Source: Penicillium oxalicum
Lineage: Eukaryota > Ascomycota > Eurotiomycetes > Eurotiales > Aspergillaceae
Assembly: GCF_001723175.1 (NCBI RefSeq)
Contig: NC_064657.1
Span: 558,001 to 622,000, forward strand
DNA length: 64,000 nucleotides
Reading direction: 5' to 3'
Shown: positions 58,004-64,000 of the stretch, piece by piece
Position numbering within the stretch: the stretch's first letter is position 1
How the letters are laid out: each line of letters opens with the position of its first letter
The notes under the pieces: model-generated
What the model was told of the DNA's origin: nothing
The model's input: only the letters and a program-made list of their open reading frames with translations
Database searches by the model: none
Position numbers and translations under genes: made by a program

Positions 58004-60736
58004 TCACTCTCCCAATCCCAGCTCCCCTTCGGCAAACAGAGGGTCCCAGAAATTCGTCGGCAGCGAGAGATCCAAAAACTCGCCAAAGAGAAGATCGATA
58101 TCCGTCAAGTGGTGCTGGTGATCTTCGTCGCCGTCCCCGTCCCGATGAGCTACCGGAGAAAAACGGTGCTCGTCCAAGTGGCGGTCCGAGTAGCAGCAGC
58201 AGCAGCAGCAGTAGTAGTAATAGTAGCAACAGACGCCGATGCTGGCGCCGGTACCAGAGCATCTCTCACATTTGGCGGATACCCAGTCTTGTACGTCCCA
58301 TGAGAGTCAGTCCCAACGCTGGGAGACTTGAATCTGCAATCGTCATGCCTCTCGCCCACAAGATTGTCCCCGTCGACTGGTCGAGATAGCGTTTCACTTC
58401 CAATAGAGAGGCTACCACTACCACGATCCTCATCCTGATCCCCATCTCCCCCCATCTCAATCTGCATCAACGCCTTCCGGCCCAGCCTCGCCATCGCCTC
58501 GGCCGCATACCACTCTGCACTCAGACTCTCCAGCAGAGCACAACTTGCGGCGAGACTCGCTTTGGCTCGGTCCAGATGCGTGATGAGTCTGCTCGAGCGC
58601 ATTTCTCGGTATGAGACTCCCAGGGCGAGAGAGAGGGCGTAGGGGATGATGGGGAGGGCAGGCAGGGAGACGGTGCGGGTGAGTGGAAGAAAAAGCGGAC
58701 CATCACGTTGGGTATCTTGATGTACGTCATCATGGGCGGATTCCGAGGTGAGGAGGAGGGAATGAATACGTAGAGCGGAAAGACCCTGTCGGAGAGAAGA
58801 GTGTTTGGTGTGGTCGAGAGGTTCCCGAGGGGAGTAGCGCCGGGAGAGAATGGCGACGGAGTGATAGTAGAGTTCGAGGAGACCTGAATTTCTCTCGAAG
58901 AAGAGGGAACGGAGGGTTAAAATGGAGTCTTGGGGAAGTAGGATGATGTATTTCACGACCACGACGGGGTGGGGTAAGCGGGGCCAGACGCAAGGGGGAG
59001 GAGAGAAAAAGGACAGAAACGAGGTCAACTCAACCGGGGGAATCGCTGCAAAAAGGGAATAAGGTTTCGAGACTGACAGAGAGTAGAATAATTTAGATCG
59101 CGCCCTGGAACCGTCTCGCCGACGAGATCCTCAAACGCAGGGAAGCCATCTTCCCATCCACTCGTACCCTCCGCCGAGGGTCGATAGAATCTGATCACCG
59201 TGGCGAGAACCTCGGAGATGCGAAACCACACACGAAACGGCTCAAGATGGCCGTGATCGGGGTTGGACTTTGATGATAGAGTTCGAGGTCGCGTCGGACC
59301 TGTTTGCCCTTCATTCATCCCATTTTCCATCCCCACGTCCATCACATTCCCCATCTTCGATCTCTCGTGCCCCCACGGCCGCTCCAGTCCAATATCCCGA
59401 TCCGCCAGAATGATCGGCCTTCCTCCCAAACAGGCATGCATCTTATCCAGGGTCCACAGTCCCCAGAACAGCAACGACAAGGCATCATGCGGATCTCGGC
59501 TGGTCCCTGGCCGTGCCAGGTGTAACCCTACGGTTTGAGCCTGGTGGATCGCTTCGCAGAGATGCAGGGATGCGGCTTCAGCGCCTTCATACCCTTCGCA
59601 ATGCAGGGACAGGAGGGCAAGGATGCGGATGCGCGTGTACCGGTCGGGCTCGAGACCGGCATGCATGGCGGATACGAGGCCGTGGTAGATTTCGGTGCAG
59701 AAAGATCGTGAGGGAAGGGGGTTACGACTGCGGCTGCGGCTGCCGGTGGTGTTGGTGTTGGAAGGATTTGTGAGATGAAGATGAGGTTTGACCGCAGGGT
59801 CTTTGGCCGCAACGAGACAGATGGCTCGTTCAAGGAGTGGGGAGAAGCGTCGTTGTGGGTTGGCAGCGGCCGCGGGAGTCACAGTGGTATCAAGAGCCTG
59901 CGCCGGTCTCGTGGATGGATCAAGTAGCGGAATGATGGGATTGATTTTGGCAAAATACAGTGTCGTCAGTGGCTCGACTGTGGACCAAGGAAGACGATTG
60001 CAGGCTTGCATGGCTGATTCATACTGCTGGAAAAGCCGTCTTTCAGCGATACTGTGAGCGGAAGAAAAGGCTTCATCGGGAGCTTCAGATGGGCGGCGGC
60101 GGTGATGATGTTGGCCATGGTAGTGACTGTTGGAGATTGTCTTTTCATGTGAGGAAAAAGACCTCGACGCAGCATCTACACGATCCGCCGAATGAATCCA
60201 AAGACCAATTCGATCGCGTAGAGGAGTCGCGGAGGATTCATGCAGTCGCTCACGAATGACTGCTTCGGGATTGAGATCACCCACGAACCGCTCCGTTTGC
60301 GCTGCTGATGCTGCGCCGAGAACAGGCTCTGTAGAAGTAGTCCTCCTCGCCGTAGGACTATCGGGGACCGAGTCCGAGATCAACCGAAAGCCATCAGACC
60401 TCTCGCTGGTGACCATCTTCACCATGTCGAATCCAAGCCTGACGATTCGACACATTCGACTCTTGAACCCGGGTCCTCTTCCGAGATGGCTCCTCCGACT
60501 CCGGCTCAGAGCCTGGCAACAGGTGCCGACATCGTTTCTGCAAACACAATGAGTTTTCTGACCGATAAATACTTTCAGACCACACCAGGCTAACCCAATT
60601 CAAAAAAAAAGGAAAGAGAAAGAGAAAGACGGAGAAAACGACATCTCACCTTTCGACGCTGACAATCCGCACACGCCTTTGCTGCCCGCACCCGATTCCT
60701 CGACTGGGGCGTATCTGCCAACCATGTGAGTTGCAT
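58004..60736 (-). CDS. Zn-cluster transcription factor with fungal_trans-like region
   Basis: Exon 60736-60650 encodes MQLTWLADTPQSRNRVRAAK and CADCQRRK. After a 112-nt intron, exon 2 (from 60537) continues KRCRHLLPGSE and a basic RKRTR stretch. The main body (down to about 59085) has TERFVGDLNPEAVI, a long linker and the helical region RIRILALLSLHCEGYEGAEAA, LLFWGLWTLDKMHACLGGRPIILADRDIGL, typical of fungal Zn2Cys6 regulators. A following exon (about 58885-58150) holds LELYYHSVAILSRRYS. The C-terminus in another frame reads LTDIDLLFGEFLDLS with LPTNFWDPLF, ending at TGA 58004, so a 3' intron must exist. Only the first three Cys of the cluster are evident. A frame change near 60395-60480 is unresolved (a short intron with a weak GTCGAA donor would fix it), so the gene might be damaged. 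Confidence 0.72.
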
Positions 60737-61395
60737 TCCATGAAGAATAAAGAATCTCCCTGGGGTCTGATAGAGTCAATGTAAGTTGCAGTGTAATAAA
60801 TTCTTGTATCCAAGAGGAGGCCGGCAGTTAAATAAATAAGTACCAGTGCGTACTGCGTAAAGAGTCAGCTCAGCTCAGCTCAGGTAGCACTACCATCGTC
60901 ACGAGTGAAGATTGAAAGAAGGTCACATCCACTTGGAGGCTGAGGGATGGGTTTTCTCGGCTCAGGTGTGGAGCCTTGTTCGACAGGTCCACGTGGTGTG
61001 GAGGATGCGGATGTGGATGGGGGAGCTTGTGTGTAGGTTAGTAGCTACCTCTGACTACTAGCTACTATTGTCATTTGATCCGTGCAGTAGGACGGGAGTA
61101 GTAGGGATAATATACAGAGTATGTTCTATGTTCAGTTGAATAGTGGGTTGCAGACCAATTAAAAACTACCTCTGTAGGTCCTAGCGCACATATATGCTAC
61201 CTAGACATTTCTACTCGTTTACTCGTCTGTCATTGACTAGTCTACTCCAGGTATAGGCCTATTGAACCTGTGAATGACAAAATGGTACTCGTGCCCAACT
61301 CAAACAAAAATAGATGGTCCCCTTTACCGGGAGACAAATATAATGAATCCCATTTATAGGAACGATATTTCCCGCCTATACGTGTCCCACTCAAA
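60737..61395. other. Intergenic upstream of the Zn-cluster factor
   Basis: Contains AGCTCAGCTCAGCTCAG direct repeats at about 60868-60885 and AT-rich sequence. No gene recognised. The right end is the 3' flank of UNG1. Confidence 0.45.
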
Positions 61396-62805
61396 TCAAG
61401 CCACCTTTTTCGTATTCTCTCCCACTTCTTCGAGGATTTCTTTCTTTTCCGCTTCCACCAGAGCTTCCAGCGCATCCTCATCGTCAAATTCATCCTCGAC
61501 GGCTTCTTTGGTTGCGGTCGTCTCTCTCCCCGTTTGATCCTTTTGATCAACGTTGGATGCATTCAGTGCATCTGTCAAGGGTGCGGTATTCTCCTTGTTA
61601 GCGCCCGTTGAAGAAGTGGAAGAGGGCGCGGGCGGAGGAACTGCAGCTTTGGAGACGGGGGTCAAGCTCCAGTCGATGATTCCATCTTCACCGTATCGCT
61701 CAGCGAGCCAGTCATTGCATTTCTTGAAGTGGCCATTGTCAAACTGGGTCAAATATTAGTATGAGTGATTTGGTAAATTTCCCAAGAAAAAGATAGGGAA
61801 TAAAATAGAGGGCAGGGGGTTCAAAAAAAAAGGTCAAGGACGGAAAGAACAAGGACATCCAACTTACAAATCCTCCATGCGCACTCAATGGACTCGGATG
61901 CACCGATTGCAAAACACAATGCTTCGACTTGTTCACCTTGGCGACTCTCTGCCCGGCCGGTTTCCCCCACGCCAGAAATACAACTCCGTTGCTTCGCACC
62001 CGTGCCACCAGATCAATGGCCTTTTGGGTGAATCGCTCCCATCCCTTTCCAGCGTGGCTGTTCGCCTGGTGCGCGCGCACGGTCAGACACGTGTTGAGCA
62101 TGAGAACACCGCGCTCGGCCCAGGGCGTCAGAAGACCGCCGTTGTTGGGCGGGGCCACAAAGTCAGGATAGTTCTTTTTAATGCCCTTGTAGATGTTGAC
62201 GAGGGAGGGAGGGGCGCGGGTGGGCGGGCGGACAGAAAAGCAGAGGCCGTGGGCTTGATTATCGTTGTGGTAGGGATCTTGGCCGAGGATGACGGCTTTG
62301 ACGGTGTGAAGAGGAGTATGGCGAGACCTGATGAGGAAGAGGATGAGTGGGTAGTCTTGGTCGGAAGGAAAAGATTCACGAAAGGAAACTGGGGAGAGAA
62401 GGAAGAAAAGAAGACTCACCAAGAATACACATCCTCCTCGGGTGGAAAGACCTTGACCTTGTTCTCCTTCTCCTTCTTCAAAAACCGCTTCAAGTTCAAG
62501 AATTCCGTCGTCACCACTTCATCCTTGAGATGCGCCAGCCAACTCTCGTGTAAAGTGTCAATCTCCAACTGCAGCAATTCTTTCTGCTCGGGAGTCAAGG
62601 ATTGAACCCATTTCTCTTTGTCAAAAGTGCTGGACCGGGACGACGAGCCTGCTGCGGCGGGTGTGCTGCCGGTGCCGTTGGCCGACGAGGGCTTGGGCTT
62701 GGGGACGCCAAAGAATGCAGTGATGCTGCCGCCTTTGGGTTTCTTGGACTCGGATGAGGGGGTCGTGAGGTGGTCCGCGTTGCGCTTGATGGCGGGGCTG
62801 ACCAT
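61396..62805 (-). CDS. ung1: Uracil-DNA glycosylase (family 1)
   Basis: Three exons, 62805-62420, 62327-61868 and 61743-61396, encode 397 residues from the internal ATG. The N-terminus has a basic NLS-like stretch and SITAFFG, a PCNA-binding (PIP-box-like) motif. The catalytic core has VKAVILGQDPYHNDNQAHGLCFSV (catalytic Asp in GQDPYH), LLLNTCLTV-like LMLNTCLTV, VFLAWGKPA and HPSPLSAHGGF (catalytic His loop), as in UNG. It removes uracil from DNA to start base-excision repair. An upstream in-frame Met at 62943 adds about 46 residues with LLLRSRALPRLRFQ, which looks like a mitochondrial presequence; alternative starts could give mitochondrial and nuclear forms. A C-terminal extension of about 60 acidic/Lys-rich residues beyond the core is unusual in length. 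Confidence 0.95.
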
Positions 62806-62943
62806 GGTGAATGTAAAGGGACGTCGCGTGCACGTGGAGAGAGTCGCTGCTGGTGCCGGTGAGAGAGGAGTGGGAGATTGGAATCGTAGTCTTGGTAGAG
62901 CTCGAGATCGTAGTAAAAGTTGGACGGGGACGAGTAGAAGCAT

Positions 62944-63582
62944 GCAATGGTGGTATACCGTGCCAGTAGATTTAGAAAAGAAAAAAAACCGAAAATTAAT
63001 GCAAGAGCAGTGAAGTTGCAAGAAGATCTCTTTTTCTAGTGCACACGAGTGTGAAGAAGCGCGTTGAGAATCGAGGAGAGACTGTCGTAGCAGCAGAGCA
63101 CTGAGGGTCCAATCGATCGACGCGTTTGCGCGAGAGCCGGACGCGTGTCGGGGATAAGATAAGCGGGTGGTGCAGAGGCCCGAATGAAGTTAGATCGATC
63201 CGATCGAGGCTGCGGAATCCAAATGGGAGAGATCACATTTTATTTGCAAAAGAAGACATGAGGTCAATTCAAATCAACAGGCAGTCCACTGTAAGACTTG
63301 GATAAGAATCAAATGATGAACAAACACCCACGAGGGTGGAAATGACTTGGGACAATATGTCCCAGAGCTTCATCAAGGACGCATCTGGCCCTTGACATGG
63401 CAGCGGCAGACCTCTGGACTCTCTCTCTCTCTAGCCTCTACGGTCTACATGACCAGATCGACATCACAATCGTTGGTCGATTCCAATCTTACAAGCGAGA
63501 AAAAAAGATAAATGGGAAAATAAAAATTCAATCGAGACAGATTTCCTACACTTTTTGTTTCAAAGAGGAAAACGGGTCTCAT
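62944..63582. other. Spacer between UNG1 and the PDI gene
   Basis: Contains the UNG1 promoter and the 3' UTR of the PDI gene (T-rich on the minus strand). No gene recognised. Confidence 0.5.
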
Positions 63583-64000
63583 TTACAGCTCATCGTGAAC
63601 ATCCATGTCCTCGACAGCCGCGGGAGTCTCGGCGGCCTCAGTGGCGGTGGCCGAGGGAGCGGCAGTGACATCGCCACCCTCGGACGCCTTCTTACCACCG
63701 GCGAGACCGTCAGCCTGGTACTTGCCGTTCTCCTTGATGAACTTGACCAGGTCCTCGACGGTGCGGTCACCGGCGTACTCAACAGCCTCCTCCTTCTTGC
63801 CAGCAGGGAAGAGCTTGATGGTGGGGAAGCCGGTGATGGAGTCGGGGACATCGTTGGCGGTGGCGTCCACCTTGGCCACAACGACCTTGTCCTTGAGCTC
63901 GTCGTTGTTGACGTACAGGGCAGCGAGCTCCTCATACTTGGGGGCCAGAGCCTTGCAGTGACCGCACCAGGGGGCGTAGAACTCGACGAGAACGTCCTTG
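63583..64000 (-). CDS. pdiA: Protein disulfide isomerase, C-terminal part (partial)
   Basis: Runs off the right edge; about 139 C-terminal residues are present. The visible part starts in [20 protein letters not shown], the active site of the second thioredoxin domain (a'), and continues through [21 protein letters not shown] (cis-Pro loop) and [15 protein letters not shown]. After an Ala/Thr/Glu-rich acidic tail it ends DVHDEL, an HDEL ER-retrieval signal. It catalyses disulfide formation and exchange in the ER lumen. Confidence 0.96.
   Translation of the reverse strand, partial: KDVLVEFYAPWCGHCKALAPKYEELAALYVNNDELKDKVVVAKVDATANDVPDSITGFPTIKLFPAGKKEEAVEYAGDRTVEDLVKFIKENGKYQADGLAGGKKASEGGDVTAAPSATATEAAETPAAVEDMDVHDEL

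Noticed and set aside
63579..63961. ORFs of 118 codons overlapping the PDI end
   Set aside because: Other-frame shadows of the GC-rich PDI coding sequence.

Overview
The window looks like a chromosome segment from a filamentous ascomycete, most likely a member of the Eurotiales (Aspergillus/Penicillium type). The evidence is short introns (about 50-110 nt) with GTAAGT-like donors and CTAAC/CTGAC-like branch sites, dispersed single 5S rRNA genes, a fungus-specific FunK1 kinase, an HDEL-terminated protein disulfide isomerase and familiar fungal orthologues. Species cannot be settled from the sequence alone.

Left part (1-22.4 kb): the N-terminal part of a probable TBC-domain GAP (minus, running off the left edge); an Hrp1-type two-RRM RNA-binding protein with a 1.25-kb second intron (1548-4880, plus); a FunK1 kinase-like protein (6318-8767, plus); and an ML-like/TRP-type membrane protein of the Flc family (10029-12393, minus). 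A poorly coding stretch of about 6 kb follows, with a truncated 5S copy and a decayed protein-coding relic, then tRNA-Thr(AGU). A Tls1/C9orf78-family splicing-factor gene and ARP4 lie head to head (19272-22411).

Central part (23.6-46.3 kb): dispersed 5S rRNA genes, all transcribed from the minus strand, stand on both sides of a putative secondary-metabolite locus (25.2-42.3 kb). The locus holds a 14-exon DHA-type MFS exporter, a Dabb (A/B-barrel) protein, a C2H2 plus Zn2Cys6 regulator, a carboxymuconolactone-decarboxylase-like protein and a 2498-residue NRPS (C*-A-T-C-A-T-Ct). The first NRPS condensation domain has lost the catalytic His (HR instead of HH). Its first adenylation domain has Ser in place of the Asp that binds an alpha-amino group, so a non-amino-acid substrate is inferred. 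Paired TGGGAT motifs spaced 11 nt apart occur as a roughly 70-bp tandem array in the divergent exporter/Dabb promoter and again upstream of the regulator. This suggests one regulatory circuit.

Right part (42.3-64 kb): a gene-poor stretch with five 5S-related loci in total across the two flanks plus relics, then two small secreted cysteine-rich proteins (48940-49423 plus, 50284-50835 minus), an unrecognised 800-residue protein with an ordered N-terminal half and a Ser-rich tail, a Zn-cluster transcription factor with unresolved frame breaks, uracil-DNA glycosylase with an apparent alternative mitochondrial start, and the C-terminal end of protein disulfide isomerase.

All exon boundaries were read by eye. 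The multi-exon models listed with exact junctions keep the reading frame across every join.
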